A DNA stretch of 64,000 nucleotides from Cephalopachus bancanus (taxonomy: Eukaryota > Chordata > Mammalia > Primates > Tarsiidae). Of the stretch, positions 1 through 12,489 are shown piece after piece. The notes under the pieces were generated by a model. It did not search any database. It saw nothing but the letters and a program-made list of their open reading frames with translations, and was not told the origin of the DNA. The first letter of the stretch is position 1. Every line of letters begins with the position of its first letter. The position numbers and the translations under genes are program-made. The DNA lies in NCBI GenBank assembly GCA_027257055.1, contig JAPVLO010000277.1, positions 1,426,001 to 1,490,000 of the forward strand, written 5' to 3'.

Positions 1-135
1 GAGGTCTGGGGTCTGCGGCCGTCGGGAGGGGCGGCGGCTCTCCGGGTCGCCGGCGCGACCGACGGCTGGGGGCCTCCAAGCCCAGCCTGTCTCCTCGTCT
101 GCTTCGGGCTCCGCGGGATGGAAGTTTCTGTCCCT
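1..135. promoter_or_regulatory. CpG-rich edge, possible FAM167A promoter or first-exon flank
   Basis: The first ~135 bases are dense in CpG (GCGGCCGTCGGGAGG, CGGCGCGACCGACGG) and the density falls off sharply afterwards. This looks like the tail of a CpG island cut by the window edge. The only coding gene begins its coding part 22 kb downstream on the + strand, so a non-coding first exon or promoter is a reasonable inference. No TATA box or splice donor could be fixed here. Confidence 0.4.
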
Positions 136-1950
136 GGGGTGCAGCCCCTAATTCGGGAGAAGTGGCCCGGGCACCTGGGCCCACGGGCGCTCTGAGGGCT
201 GAAGCCAGGGTGATCTGAGGAGGAGGCACAGCCCAAAGCACCCCCGCCCCCAAAGGAATGGGCAGGTCAGCCCCGAAGCTGAGCAGCCTGGATGGCCGGG
301 ACAGGGGCCACAGACCACGTGGGAGGAGGTGTCTTCCACCAGGTCAGGTTGGGCCTGTTGCTTTTTCCAAATCCCTGTTGCCTGCGTCTGGGTTTTATTC
401 CCTGAGGTGCTTGGAGACAGCTCTGTGGCGCGCGGATCCTCCTGGGAAGTTCTGGAAGGTGAATCGGCTCGAGGTTGGTGGGCAGGTTCTCCCAAACCAC
501 GTTTCCACCAAGTCCTTGTCATTCCTGGAGAATCCCAGGAGGTAGGACCAAGCCCTGTCCACAGGGCTGTTGCCAGAGCCTCCTAGGGATCGCCAGGGCT
601 GGTGAGTGGAGAGTCCTGGGCAAAGTCCTGGGAAAGCAGAGGTGGCTGCAGCGCCTGTGGCCGGACCCACTTCCGCCCGATGGGAGCTTCTGCAGCGTGT
701 TTTTAAGGATCTTGGAAAGCAGCCTCAAGCCCGTCTTAGAGCAGATAAAGATAACAGCTCTTCTTTCCTGAGTGCATTTACCAGCCATGCCCTGCTCGGG
801 AACCCTTCGCATCCCTTGGTCCCTTCATCCGCACCATCGTCCTTCGAGGGCACGTTATTATCCCTGCTTTGCCCACGGGACTCTGGGGAGTTGAATAACT
901 TGGCGCAGACTCTGTGGATGGTGAAAGAGCAGAGCGACTCAGCCTCTTGTGCCTGACTCCTAAGAAAGTGCTCTCAAAGGAAGGCTGCTTGAGGAAATCT
1001 GAGGGGACCAAGGCTCAGAGAGAGGGAGGAAACCAGTTGCGCTCGATGAAATGAGAGCCTCGTGGCGGGCTCCTCCTGTGACCTGAGACGGCCCCCGCCA
1101 TCTCAAGCGGCCCGGTGGAGCCAGGAAAGCCACTTCTGTCGGGAGCTTGAAAGGCTCTGCCGTGGTGCCTGGCCGGCCCCAGCCCTTCTCACCTGAAGTA
1201 GAAAAAAGGGTCGCCTCTCCCATCCTGTCCTCCTCCTTGACTGCCCGAAGACCCCCGACTCTCTGGGCACTCGCTCCCTCTTGTCCTTCCAATCATATGC
1301 ATGGATTTCCACTAAATTACTAGTCCCCGCCATCCTATCCGCCAGCTTGGCCTCCCTCCAGGAGGGACTCTGGCAGAGAAATAAATTAGGGCCGTGCCCC
1401 ACTCACTAACTATTCGCTGAGAGACAGCCACAGAGCCCCAGGCCGGGGAGGAAGAAGCTGCTTATTAGGCTTCTCACACACTCTCTGGCTGTGTTTTCTA
1501 GGTAAATCTTGCTTGCAGAAAACCCCGTTGGCCCGACAGGGCATCTGGAATTCCCAGAACCCCCTGGGAGCTGTGCTGTCCCCGGGACTTGAGCGGCTCT
1601 CCAAGGCGGAGGATGACGGATCCCTGGTTGACAGGACAGGGGCAGGGAGCCCTTCACGTGCCCCTAGTGGGCAATCCCTTCGGATTAACCTGGATGGCTG
1701 GGACTATGCAAATGCACCCTGAGGTGTGGATGGGGTGAGGCAGCCTACCTAGCGGGCAGTGGGCAGGCGGGGGCAGGAAGGATGGCACTGCATGGGAAAG
1801 GCGTGAAGAAGGGGCGGCAAGGCGCCTCGCTGGCTCTGCGATCGCCTGTAGGATCTGAGGGGCCGGGGGCTGTCGCCGGAGTGAGCCCAAAGGCTGCAGG
1901 TGTCAGCTCGTCCCTGGTGAGAGCTATCACGGAGCAGGCTGGGAATTCCG
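136..1950. other. Unassigned non-coding sequence
   Basis: No exon, RNA gene or clear young repeat is recognised. A weak MIR-like stretch lies near 838-955 (TTATTATCCCTGC... then a ledger of MIR-like words). Short open frames on both strands overlap each other and lack coding character. Confidence 0.5.
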
Positions 1951-2092
1951 TGGCAGGTGGAGCTGGCCTAAGCCCCTGTGGTCAGGCAGGCGTTAACTCT
2001 CAGGGTAGGTTGTGCTGCGATGGCTGTTGTGTGTGTGTTTGCTTGATCTCAACGGCGGAAAGCTGAGAGGAAGACGAAAGCCAGTCCTTCCC
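1951..2092 (+). repeat. Direct duplication, copy A (partner 2979-3111)
   Basis: Shares with 2979-3111 the words GCCCCTGTGGTCA, GCAGGC, ACTCTC and TCAGAGG/TGAGAGGAAG in the same order and spacing. The copies differ at perhaps a quarter of positions. It could be a local tandem duplication or two copies of an old interspersed family that I do not recognise. Confidence 0.5.
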
Positions 2093-2978
2093 CCGCTGAG
2101 TCTCCCCCCCCACAGCTCTTCCCTCTTGAGAGGAAGGACAGACAAGGAGAGAGAAGGAGCAGAAGTTAGCGGCTCGCCACGCCCCCACCCCCAGCACTGT
2201 CTGCCCTCTCTCCCCGCCCCCACCGGCCACATCAGATCTCGTCCATCAGCCGCTCCTGGGAGGAGGGAGAGCTTGGAGCCTTAGCGGCGTCTCTGTCCCT
2301 GTGGACACAGCCCATCCAGGGAGGCCTCTCTTCTCCAGGGGCAGCTCTCCAGCCTCGGGCTTCTCTCTCTGCAGGGCCCTGCGCGGCTGCCTGGCAGGCA
2401 ATACCCACCCCACCCCCACAACTTGTCACCTCTACGGAGGGGTGGCCTTGTCCACCACTGCAGAAGCTCCCTTCACGGAGCAATTTGCAGTTTTCAGAGC
2501 CCCTAGGACACAGTGCAGCCCTCCTCCCCAGGAGGACCAGGGGCGTCAGCTGTTCCCCCTGGGAGCATAGTCTGAAGCCCCATTTTTCCAGTGCTGGCCA
2601 GAAATTCCTTTTGGGGTATTCTGATCCAAACATGGGAGCTGGCCATGGAAACCCAAAGGCTCCCTGGCAGGACTTGTCCCTTGGAACCAAGTGGGACAGG
2701 CTCGTTTTCCAGACCTCATTTTCCAAATCAATGGGTAGGTATGTAATGGGCCCCACAGTGACCTGTGCATTGGACGTCGATTCAGGGCTTCTTGAAGGCT
2801 GGGTGGCACTTCCTCATTCCAGGAAGCCAGCAGAGCCTCTGCGTGCCAGCCGAGGTCATCAGGGCATCACCAGGGCGGTGACTACCATAAAGGTTCTAGA
2901 TGAGGGTCCTTGACCCGGAGGTCCCTGAGGGACCTGGCGGTTCACCCTTAAGTCAAAAGTGACCCACCTCCCTAGTCC
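2093..2978. other. Unassigned non-coding sequence
   Basis: GC-rich single-copy-looking sequence between the two duplicate copies. Open frames here (for example 2232-2756 on the minus strand) overlap others in different frames and match nothing I know. Confidence 0.45.
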
Positions 2979-3111
2979 TAGTTCCATGATGGGCAGGAAC
3001 TGGCCTCAGCCCCTGTGGTCACGCAGGCATGACTCTCCAGTTAGGCCGTGTCATGGTTGTTGTTGTATCTGTCGGATAGCAGCCTCTGAAAACTCAGAGG
3101 AAGGTGAAGAC
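2979..3111 (+). repeat. Direct duplication, copy B (partner 1951-2092)
   Basis: Second copy of the segment at 1951-2092, in the same orientation and about 1.03 kb downstream. It begins around GTTCCATGATGGGCAGG and ends around ACTCAGAGGAAGGTGAAG. Confidence 0.5.
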
Positions 3112-3334
3112 AAACCTTATGTTCAGGTCTGAACGAAAGCAAACCGTGGACCACACGTGTGGACATTTCTGAACCCACAGGTATCTGCAAACAGGTCCAG
3201 CGGAGTCCACACAGCCTGTCCTGTGGGCTCAGTGATGCCCCAGAAACCCGTCTCCCCGGTGCCCTGATGCATCTCCCTGGGGAGCTCACTAGTTTCTTAC
3301 ACCTGCGCTTTCTAGGGTCAAGAGTGTCCTCTAG

Positions 3335-3622
3335 CCGGGCTCGGTGGCTCAGCCTGTCATCCCGCGCCTGGGGAGGCCGAGGTGAGTGGATTGCCTGAGC
3401 CCGCGGGCTCGAGACCGTCTGGGCAACTTGGCGAGACCTCATCTCTACAATAAATCAAAAAATTGGCCGGACGGGGTAGCGCGCGCCTGTAGTTCCAGCT
3501 ACTTGGAATGCCGAGGCGGAAGGATCGCTGGAGCCCAGCAGGTCGAGGCTACGGTGGCCAGGAGCAGCCGCTGCACTCCAGTCTGGGCGACAGAGTGAGA
3601 CTCCAACTCAAAAAAAAAAAAA
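3335..3622 (+). mobile_element. Alu, young strepsirrhine-type subfamily
   Basis: Complete Alu dimer with an A-tail, flanked by a perfect 14 bp target-site duplication AGAGTGTCCTCTAG at 3321-3334 and 3623-3636. It carries the subfamily marks: GGCTCAGCCTGT (one base missing after GGCTCA), GTGAGTGGATTGCC, and a right arm reading GGAGCAGCCGCTGCACTCC. Confidence 0.95.
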
Positions 3623-3937
3623 AGAGTGTCCTCTAGTTGTGTGACCAATGCACATATCTTAAATGCCTCTGCCTTCAGTTAGAACGCATTCCCAGTGTTT
3701 ACTTTGCTAATCATGGAATGCCTGGTGCTGGCCAAAGACAAAGGCACTTAAGTGCCTGCCCCACCTTCTCTGAAGTGAGGACTTTCTGCTGCCAGTCTGT
3801 GACTGGGAGCGGGGTGAGGGTGGGGGATCCTGATTTGAGTGCCCCCAGGTCAAGTGCAACCAAGTTGCAGGTATCCTATAGAAACCACACAGAACTGTCT
3901 GTGAAGGATTTTAGGACCACAGTGCACATACCCCAAG

Positions 3938-4232
3938 CACAGTGGTTCTTGCCTGCAATCCCAGCACTTTGGGAAGCTGAGGCGAGAGGCTTGCTCGAGC
4001 TCAGGAGTTCGAGACAAGCCTTGGCAACATAGCGAGACCTCGTTTCTACCAAAAAAAAAAAAAAAGCCAGATATGGTGGTGTGCACCTGTAGTCCCAGCT
4101 GCTTGGGAGGCTGAGGCGGAAGGGTCATCTGAGTCCAGGAGGTCAAGACTGTGGAAAGACATGATTGTACCACTGCTCTCCAGCCTGGACAACAGAGTGA
4201 GACCCCTGACTCAATCAAAAAGCAAAAATAGC
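3938..4232 (+). mobile_element. Alu, old J-like copy
   Basis: Diverged dimer with a mid A-rich linker near 4051-4066 and a right arm ending ACAGAGTGAGACCCCTGACTC. It lacks the ACAATAAATC linker of the lineage-specific copies. Confidence 0.9.
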
Positions 4233-4547
4233 ATATTCTACCAGGGAAGCATGAGACGACAGCCCGGCGCTCAGGGTGCATGGAGTAGGGTCAGGGCTGA
4301 CGATAAGTGAGTACAGTTTGCACAGAGAGCAGTGAGTTGACTACAAGGTGCTGTTCTGGAAGCTTCAGTTAACTTCAGTGGTCAGTAGCTGTTTCCCATT
4401 TTATGGGCCACACAGAATGACAGCCAAGCACTCGGTCTGGGTGTGCTGACCTCTCGTGGTTGGAAGTCAAGGGCAGCAGGCAATGGTCGGATCAGAGGTC
4501 TCTCTGAGAACACACCTGTACTTTTCTCATTGGATTCTTCCAAGACT

Positions 4548-4690
4548 GTGAGGGCGGTTTCATGAAGATCCCATCTCGTGGATGAGAAACCCAAGGCCTA
4601 GCGTGGTTAAGTCTGTCTATCAAGGCCAGAGATCGAATAAGTGGCAGGCTAGCCGTCAACCCAAGCCCCCAACACTCAGCTCTGCCCCAC
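4548..4690 (-). mobile_element. MIR fragment
   Basis: Antisense MIR core is visible as GATGAGAAACCCAAGGC, GGTTAAGT and AAGTGGCAGGCTAG, in the order expected for the family. Confidence 0.55.
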
Positions 4691-7129
4691 TGCTAACCTG
4701 CTCCATCTCTTTCTCCTGCCCCAATCCCTCCCCTCCGTGAAGTGTGGACTCGGGCGGCTTCAGTAACCCAGTGTGTCCAACACAAGCTGATACAGAAGGG
4801 AAGCAAGGTCACATGTGTCATTTTTGGTTCTGCCCGTGGGCAGTCAAGCCAGACGTCCCCTCTAAGCTCCAGTGCGGCCCGGCCAGCCCTGCTCTTGCAG
4901 CTGGCTACAGACTCTGCTGGGCATTCCTAGCCAGGCTGAGGCTACGCAGGGACCCCACCGTGTCCTTGGGAGGGACCCTGCCCAGACTCTGGGAAACTTC
5001 CAACCACGAGAAGTCAGCACACCCAGCCCGAGTGCAGAGGTGCCCAGCCTACGTGAGCACTGGGCACACCGTGACACATCTCAGAAAGCCCTTTTGAAAC
5101 TGCTCAGCTTTGAAACTTGCACCGCAGAGTAAAATAGAGAGATCGTTGGGACAGATTTCCACTTGAGCTGGAGCGTCGGTTGATTCTGCTTATTTGAAGT
5201 TGAAGCCAATTACACCGTGGATTCTGGTCGTCCTCGATCTGCTTGGCCTGTCCAGTGGCAGTCAGCTGGGAGACACTCAGGTGGGCTGCAGCCCACAGGG
5301 GAAGGCACACATCTCTAGTGTCCTTGGCTGTGCAGTGCACCTGAGTTTCAGACGCTGGGAAATGTTTCCTGTTTGTAGAGCCAGGTCGCCACCCACACCG
5401 CCATCTGCTTTCATCTCGGCAAATTGCTTTAAAGGCTGCTCTGCGTCTGCTTTCTCCTTCCTAATCCCTGCTGCCGCCGTGGCCTTTGGCCAGAAAAGTC
5501 CTGTGGTCTCATGTGATGGTTGGCCCAGGTGGCGACAGGCTGCCCTCTCTCCCTCCCGGGCATCTCTGCCTTTGTCAGGCGTTTTCCCTAGGAGCTGCTT
5601 TTCCCACGGCTCACGTCGCCTCCCCACCTCCTCCACACCGACTCAGATCCTCCGCACCCTCTCTCCCTGCCACCGGGGCAGCCCTTTCCCAGGGCCCCAC
5701 AGCTTTGGAAGGGACACACCGGCGACCGGGTGTCCCAGCAGCCCCCACCTCTCAGCTGGGGCCCTGGGCTTCCGCCTCTCCTTTCAGGGAGGCCATAAAT
5801 TAGACCTGGGACTCCGGAGAGCCAGGACCTCTCCTGGACCCCCAGGGAAGCGCAGCTCTTTCTTGGCCATTCTCTCCACTGCTTCTTTCAAGGGGTGAAA
5901 TGGAAGGAAAGGCGTCCACACTCCCAGCCTTCTTGCGGGGGACTGCATGTCAGCTCCAAGCAGCCAGGACGCATCAATTATTCAGTTCGGACCTAGCACT
6001 TTGAATCTGCAAAGGTCTTAACAAGTATTTTTATAGATTCTTTCCTCATAGTGTCCCAGTGCGACGACGCAAGGGTTCCCTGCTTTCTAGACAACAGAAG
6101 CAAGGCTCAGCTTGGGGTCAGAAGACTTGGGTCCAAGCCGGGCCAGCCCCGCTCGTGGACATCTCTGGTTTACGGTTTCTCTATGGTGTAGCTCTTGGGA
6201 AGGGCCCCCAGCCCAGGCCGTGGTGTGTGTGTGTGGGGGGGAATGTGTACATTACAGTGTGATTTGCAAATGTGTGTGACTGTGATTGTTATTCCAGGGT
6301 GAATATGGAAACTTTGGTCCTGGATTGAGGCACTGCAGACCAAGCTTCCCGGGAGACGGTCCCCAGGAGATTGTGGGTAAGTGGCCCCTCTGCCCCCCTG
6401 GGGGCGAATCCGCGACTTGGTGGTCACCCCACTGGCTACTTTGGTCTGAGACTGCACTCGTCAGGGTGGGTGGAGGCGCGGAGGACACTGTGTCCAAACT
6501 GCAGGGGAACAGCAGGAGCTCTCGGGGGAGGGAGTGGCTGTCGTCACTCAGGGAGGGACGGGGCCCCTGGTGCTGTCTCCCAGGCCAAGAGCTTGCTTCT
6601 CTCTCATCCCCGCCTCCCAGTAGCAATGCCAGGACCCCAGGCCGCCTAGATGCACAGCCTCAAGGCAAGCCTCATGCCAGCCAGCTACTCATCCTCCCAC
6701 ACTGGCGGTCTGGAGGCCAGGCATTGCGGCTGCCACTGGGACGGGTCTGGTAGCCATCCTCCCTCGCCCAGACAAACACAGTGGACTAATGAGTCCCTGT
6801 CCCACTTGAATTCCAAGAAGTCACATGACTTGTCCATGCCTGTGTGCTCGTTCGTGGCAGAACTTCCCTTCGGCTCAGGTCTCCTCGCTGCCTGGCCCTG
6901 CCCCACAGAGAAGGACCCCAGCCCAGGGAGAGGCCTCCCCACTGTGGTTGCTTTGGGCCCAGTGCTGGCATGGAGGGCAGGGCAGACTGGGCGCCTGGGT
7001 CTCATCCTCCTCGCCTGCCCAGATTGATTTTGCAGAAGAACAAAGCATCGCTGTGGGAATATTTAGATGGTATTTGACCATGGGGTTTCTAAGCATGCTG
7101 GACTTTATTTGTTATTTATTTATTTGGTT
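4691..7129. other. Unassigned non-coding sequence
   Basis: No gene is supported. A weak MIR-like piece sits at about 5995-6120. A 234-codon open frame at 5194-5898 starts with a hydrophobic stretch but has no recognisable family, and I treat it as chance. A short GT/G run is at 6222-6243. Confidence 0.45.
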
Positions 7130-7435
7130 CTTTTTGGTTTATTTTGATCGGCGTCTCACTCTGTATCGGGCTAGAGTGCAGTGGCATGCTCATGGCCACC
7201 ACAGCCTCGACCTGCTGGGCTCAGGTAAGCCTTCTGCCCCAGCCTTCCAAGTAGCTGGAACTACAGGCATGGGCCACCATGCCTGGCTAATTTTTTAGAT
7301 TTATGGTCAAGATGAGGTCTCACCAAGTTGCCCAGGCTGGTCTCGAACCCGTGGACTCAGGCAGTCTTCTCACCTCCGCCTCCCAATGTGCTGGGATTAT
7401 AGGCACATTGGGAGGCAGAGCCACTGCGCCCGGCC
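7130..7435 (-). mobile_element. Alu
   Basis: Reverse-strand dimer: T-rich start, GTCTCACTCTGTATCGGGC, CTCGACCTGCTGGGCTCAG, and end CCACTGCGCCCGGCC. The right-arm words mark the strepsirrhine-type consensus. Confidence 0.9.
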
Positions 7436-8077
7436 TAAACTTTAAATATCGAAACGATAGAAAGCTTACATTCCTATTACTCCTCTGCATGGAAGCCATT
7501 TGGAGAGAGAATCACAACAGGGGAGCCAGGAGGACTTGGGCTGAGGTGGTGATGGCTCCACGGACCTCCTTGTGACCCGAGCCTCTGGGAACGGTGGCTC
7601 CCTCACCTGCAGGAAAGAGTGCCCTAGACACGAGGCAAGACCAGTCGTGCCTCAGGGTCACTTCAAGGGTTCACCTAGGCATGGCCCAGTGCCTGGCACA
7701 GTAGGCAGGGGTCTCTTCCACTTTGCTCTTGCCCCTGGGATTTTTCTCTATCTCTGGGTAAGTGGAAATAGAGAAACAGACAGTAGAGAAAAGAACGGCC
7801 CTTTCTATCTTTTATTTATCCAGAAAGTATCTTTCAAGTGGAACTGACTACCCCAAGCAAGCGGCCCTGAGCCGTAGAGGGGAGAACCGGAGATGAGGGC
7901 TGCCCCCCTGGGGCTCAGTGTAGCCTGGATGCGCGTCTCGGGCCTCTCTGATGGCGAGACCCCAGCTTCGGCCAGCTCGCAAGAGAAGCAGTCGACGCGC
8001 GGCACTGGGAAGTTTCCACCTGCAGGCACTGGGGACTCCGGGGGCTCCAAGGATGTCAGAGCGTGCTGCTCCCCCCT
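7436..8077. other. Unassigned non-coding sequence
   Basis: Nothing recognised between the Alu and the CT-rich repeat. No convincing splice-bounded open segment was seen. Confidence 0.4.
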
Positions 8078-8436
8078 CCCTCTCTCTCCCTTCTCCCTCT
8101 CCCGTCTCTCCGTGCCCATCTCTCTCTCTCTCTCTCTCTCCCTCTTTCCCTCTGCTTCTATCATCGCTCTCTCTCTCTTCCTATCTCATCTCTATCTTTA
8201 GCTCTACCTCTCTGTATCTCTCATCTCCATCTCCCCGTCTCCCTCTCTGTCTCCCTCTTCTGTCTCTGTCTCTCTCTCTCCTTCTCCCTCTCTTTTGCCC
8301 CCTCCCTCTCTGCCTCCGTCTATCTCTACCTCTTTATCTTATCTCTCTCCTCTCCATCTATTTCTATCTCCATCTCTCTCTGTCTCTGTCTCTATCATCT
8401 ATCCCTGTGCTCTTCCCTCGGCTCGCCTTCCTTTGG
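8078..8436 (+). repeat. CT-rich microsatellite
   Basis: About 360 bases almost wholly C/T, built from imperfect TCTC, CCCT and TCTGTC units. It explains the serine/leucine-rich open frames reading through it. Confidence 0.9.
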
Positions 8437-8536
8437 GTTTAGTCCCTTTTACTGCGAAGTCCCTTTCTCCAGACCCACCCTGGGAGCTCCGGGCTTGTGT
8501 CTCTCCAGCTGAGCTATCCACAATAAAAAGATACTA

Positions 8537-8831
<295 letters not shown>

Positions 8832-8932
8832 AAAAATTAAATATTTAAATCTCATATTTAAATCCTATAATTAAATTTATATATACTTTTATTTATGCCA
8901 TATTTTTATTTAAATTCTATATTTAAATCCCA
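8832..8932. repeat. AT-rich ATTTAAAT repeat on the Alu tail
   Basis: Several near-copies of ATATTTAAATC follow directly on the Alu A-tail. This probably grew by slippage from the tail. Confidence 0.7.
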
Positions 8933-9534
8933 TGAAAGCATTCTGATTGGCCTTGTATGGCCACATGCATATCCCTGGGCCAGTCACTATTGCCAGAGTT
9001 AGGACCAAAATGAACGTCTCCATCTGGGTCCGGCAAGCTTTCCTGGGAATGGGGTGGTGGCAGGTGCTGGGACTCACAGTCCCCTCAGAACCACCTGGAA
9101 TGATCCCCACCGAAGGACAGAGATGTGTCTGCCCGCCTGACAGGCACATCGGTCTTGGAACTCAGCGATGCCATCCGACAGGTGCCCCAGACTGGTGCAG
9201 AAAAGTGCTCGAATAGAAGTGCTCAGGGAGGAAGCTGTCAGCTCCACTCAGAAGGGCACAGAAGATTCTAGAATGAGGTACCATTTGAGCTAGGTTCCAA
9301 GCCTGAGTCAACCTCAAACAAGGTTATCGGCAGAGGATGAAATGCAAAGCGGAGACCAGCCTCCACCCCCCACCACCACTCCAACTCAGAAAACATAACT
9401 CCACCACCAGAAAAAGTCTGACTTTGAAAGTCCTACCCATAAATGATCAGGAGGTGTGTTTCTGCTGGGGAGAAAATCTTTGGGGGTGTGAGCAACTCCT
9501 GGCTAGACGCTGTTCTCTGACTTCACAGCATGTT
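8933..9534. other. Unassigned non-coding sequence
   Basis: No gene or repeat is recognised here with confidence. Confidence 0.4.
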
Positions 9535-9670
9535 CGTAATCAGAACTTATGGAACATCTGCTGTTCGCAAGGCCCTGGGGTCAAGATACAAAAGGGACAG
9601 CAATGTCCTGCCCTTCAAGGAGCCAATGTCTGGTCAGGGAGACAGGACGCTCCCATGTCCAAGGTCATGC
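9535..9670 (-). mobile_element. L2 fragment
   Basis: Antisense L2 3'-end pattern: an AACATCTGCTGTTCGCAAGG word, GGGGTCAAGATACAAA, then CCCTTCAAGGAGCC and GGGAGACAGG in the expected order. Confidence 0.5.
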
Positions 9671-9844
9671 AGGCCAGTGAGCTGTGAGCACAAAGAAAGT
9701 AGATGGCGGGAGAGTTTGGAAAAAGTGGTCTGAAAGGCGAGGTGCCCTAGAGGGCTTCAGGGAGGAGGTGAGTCCTCAACTAAGCGTCCAGGCAGGCAGG
9801 ACCTAGCTAACCGGTGAGGGCCGACAAGAGGGACTGCCCAGAAA

Positions 9845-9990
9845 GCCTCATTAACTCATTAACTCACTTGGTCACTTGCTCACTCACTCGGCCAAGTTTA
9901 CTGGTTGACCCAGCACCCGCCGTGGGTCTGCACTGCCCCAGGGGCTGGGGTCAGGGTCAAGCCGTGAACAGGAGAAAGCCCGGTGAGGAG
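9845..9990 (-). mobile_element. L2 fragment
   Basis: Runs of CTCATTAACTCA and CTCACTCACTC are followed by CCAGGGGCTGGGGTCAGG and GTGAACAGG. This is the antisense order of the L2 3' end, with the tandem TCAT-type tail at the left. Confidence 0.5.
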
Positions 9991-10324
9991 CAGGGCGAGC
10001 ACAGGGGAGGACCGGGGAGAGGGCGCTGGTCTCCATCGGGCCAGAGCCGAGGTCCGCGCAGAGGGGTTGGGCAGACACGGGAGGGAAGTGGCAGTGCGTG
10101 ACATCGGAGGCACTGTCTCTCCTGCAGGAGACGGGCGGGCTGGCACAGGGAGGAGTGCCCAGGCAGCACACGGGCAACTCCAGGGAGGCGGATGGCCAGG
10201 GTGTCCTGGGGGGCAGCACGGGCCCCCTGGGGTGCTGGCCTGCAGTGTAGGCCGTGGCGCGGTCACCGGAGAAAAGCCCAGAACACTGCTCGGACGCCCC
10301 CACCTCCCTCACCACCCACCACAC

Positions 10325-10579
10325 CCGGGGCACACAGCCACAAGTTACCTCCCAGCACATTCACACACCCAGCAAGTAACCACCCACCAAACTCACACTC
10401 CCAGCAAGTAACCACCACACACACACACACACACTATCTTCACACTCACACACCCGCCAAGGAAACACTACCACACTCACACACCACACTCACAAGCAGC
10501 CACACTCACACTCACTCCCAGCAGGGAAGCTTTTACCACACTCACAGTCACACACCCTGGAAGGTAATCGTGCACCATA

Positions 10580-10616
<37 letters not shown>

Positions 10617-10690
10617 TCACTCCCAGCAAGGAAACACACCACACTCACATACCCAGAAAAGTAAACACACACACACACACACACACACGT
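10325..10690 (+). repeat. CA-rich compound minisatellite
   Basis: CA runs at about 10414-10434, 10580-10614 and 10665-10688 alternate with repeated spacers of the form CCCAGCAAGTAACCAC, CCAAGGAAACAC and CCCAGCAAGGAAACAC. The unit is irregular, about 30-50 bases. Confidence 0.85.
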
Positions 10691-11945
10691 TCGCACACTT
10701 CATCCCCACCACACATTCGGAATCAAGGGCCAAGGACTGGTCTCTGTGGGATGCCATCCCCCATGGCAGGGGGTCCCACCACTGGCTCTGACCAGAGCCT
10801 GGAATACAGATGAGCCTGGGGGATGGACGGTCCGGGCAGGGCTAGGCCCGCGGGGTCCCTCCTGCTCTGTCACCATGGCAACCTCAGGCGGAGGAGGGAG
10901 GCAGGCGGGCAGCTCGGCTGTGTCCTGTGCTCTCTGCTGCCAGCTGGCCAGTGCTGAAGCAGGTCCCCCGAGCATGGCCGGAGGGCAGCCCAGCCCGACT
11001 CTGGGCTCTCTGAATGAGGAGCATTGGGCTGATGATCAAGCCAGAGATGCCTGCGCCCCAGGCCTGCCTCCCTGGGCTGACTGTTCGCCCGTGTCCCCAA
11101 CCTGCTGACCTCTCACCACCTGGAGAGAAAGGGATTCACCCCGTCAGGAAATGAAAGGAAGAGATGCGTGTGTGAGCTGGGGTCTGTGCCCCCCACAACG
11201 TTCTTCAGCGCATAAACCCCAGTAGAGCCCACCCAGCCCGTTCCCTGCACCCCCCGTCCCTGCCATGGTCTGCATGGAAGAGGCCACACCAGCCTCCCTG
11301 TCCACCGAGACCCAGACAGGTGCAGCCAGGGAGGGCTCAGCCTGGGAGGGCAGCCCCCACCCCTCAGCCTGGGGCTGGGTCCCACTCGGTTCTCTGGCCT
11401 CTCCAGCCTCTGGAGCCACCCCACTCCCACCCGGTGGGCCCTGCTGTAGAAGACAGGGCTGGGTGCTCTGTGGATGGGCCTGGCCTAGAGAAAACTGGGA
11501 AGTCAGGGGTAGGCAGAGTGGGCACCTCCCCTCCCGCCTCCCCTGTCCCTGACGAGAGTTGGCTTGAGGAATCAGAAGACACTGTCCTTGAGCTCGGCAG
11601 TGGCTCTCTCTGATGAGGGGTTTCAGGGTTTGGGACACATGCAGTGTGCTCGGCAGAGAAAATAGACTCCTACGCACACACGTGCAAGCCAGGCTCGCAC
11701 CGCCTCAACGGCAGAGCCGCGGGCAACCCAGACAGTGTCGGGGTGTGGAGGCCCAGCCAGTGCTTAAGACATGCCATTTGCCCAGACCTGACCTGCTGAG
11801 GATCCTGCAGGGCCCTAAGCCGTGGTGTAGCCAATTCTTCATTTCAGAAATTTCCAGGAGAACCCAGTTACACCTGCAGATGGAAAGTTTTTCAAATGGG
11901 TGGGGCCAGGAAGGGTGGTAGCCAGCCCTGTCCAGATGGTATGTT
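10691..11945. other. Unassigned non-coding sequence
   Basis: GC-rich stretch with overlapping open frames on both strands (for example 11144-11677 minus and 11265-11613 plus). None shows family resemblance. No supported feature. Confidence 0.45.
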
Positions 11946-12115
11946 GTTTTTTTTGTTTTGGGGGGTTTTTTTTGAGTTGGAGTCTCGACCAGGCTAGAGT
12001 ACAGCAGCACGCTCACGGCCACCCCAGCCGCAATCTGCTGGGCTCAGGTGATCCTTCCGCCTCAGCCTTCCAAGGAGCTGGAGCTACAGGCGTGCACCAC
12101 CATACCGGGTTCATC
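11946..12115 (-). mobile_element. Alu, 5'-truncated to the right arm
   Basis: Only the right arm is present in reverse (GAGTTGGAGTCTCGACCAGG to ACCATACCGGG), with its T-rich end at the left. A short repeat GGTATGT lies at about 11938-11944 and 12120-12126, probably the target-site duplication. Confidence 0.8.
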
Positions 12116-12489
12116 AGGTGGTATGTCCTAACAGGTGCGCAGCAGCCCTGAGGAGCATGAGCGAGAGGCTCGGGGCCTTAGGCCAGTCACCTGGGCTCCC
12201 GCCTCAGTCGGCCTGGCTGCACAGTGGGATGAGCAAACCTGTCCAGCCTTCCCTGCAGCGTGGATGTGGTCCTTAAACGCACAGAGGGCAGTTCCCCGTG
12301 ATGGGTGGCCAGCATCACAGGACAGCATAGAACCAAGGCAAAGCTGCTGTCTCCAGGGGACGACTTGATTCCCAAGGATGTTCTTGACCCTCCTGTTGGG
12401 GTGAGCCAGGGAGAGGGACCCAGAGCCTCAGGCTTGGTCAGCCTCCCCGGCTCCTGCCCTCCCCTCCACCTCCACATGGGGCTGAGTAC

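Noticed and set aside
5194..5898. 234-codon plus-strand open frame with a signal-peptide-like start
   Set aside because: No recognisable domain, irregular codon use, and it lies in GC-rich sequence where such lengths occur by chance.
10325..10690. CRISPR-like pattern of repeats and spacers
   Set aside because: Units vary in length and are CA-based. The host is a primate, and there are no cas genes.
10192..10791. 199-codon His/Thr-rich open frame
   Set aside because: Translation of the CA-rich minisatellite.
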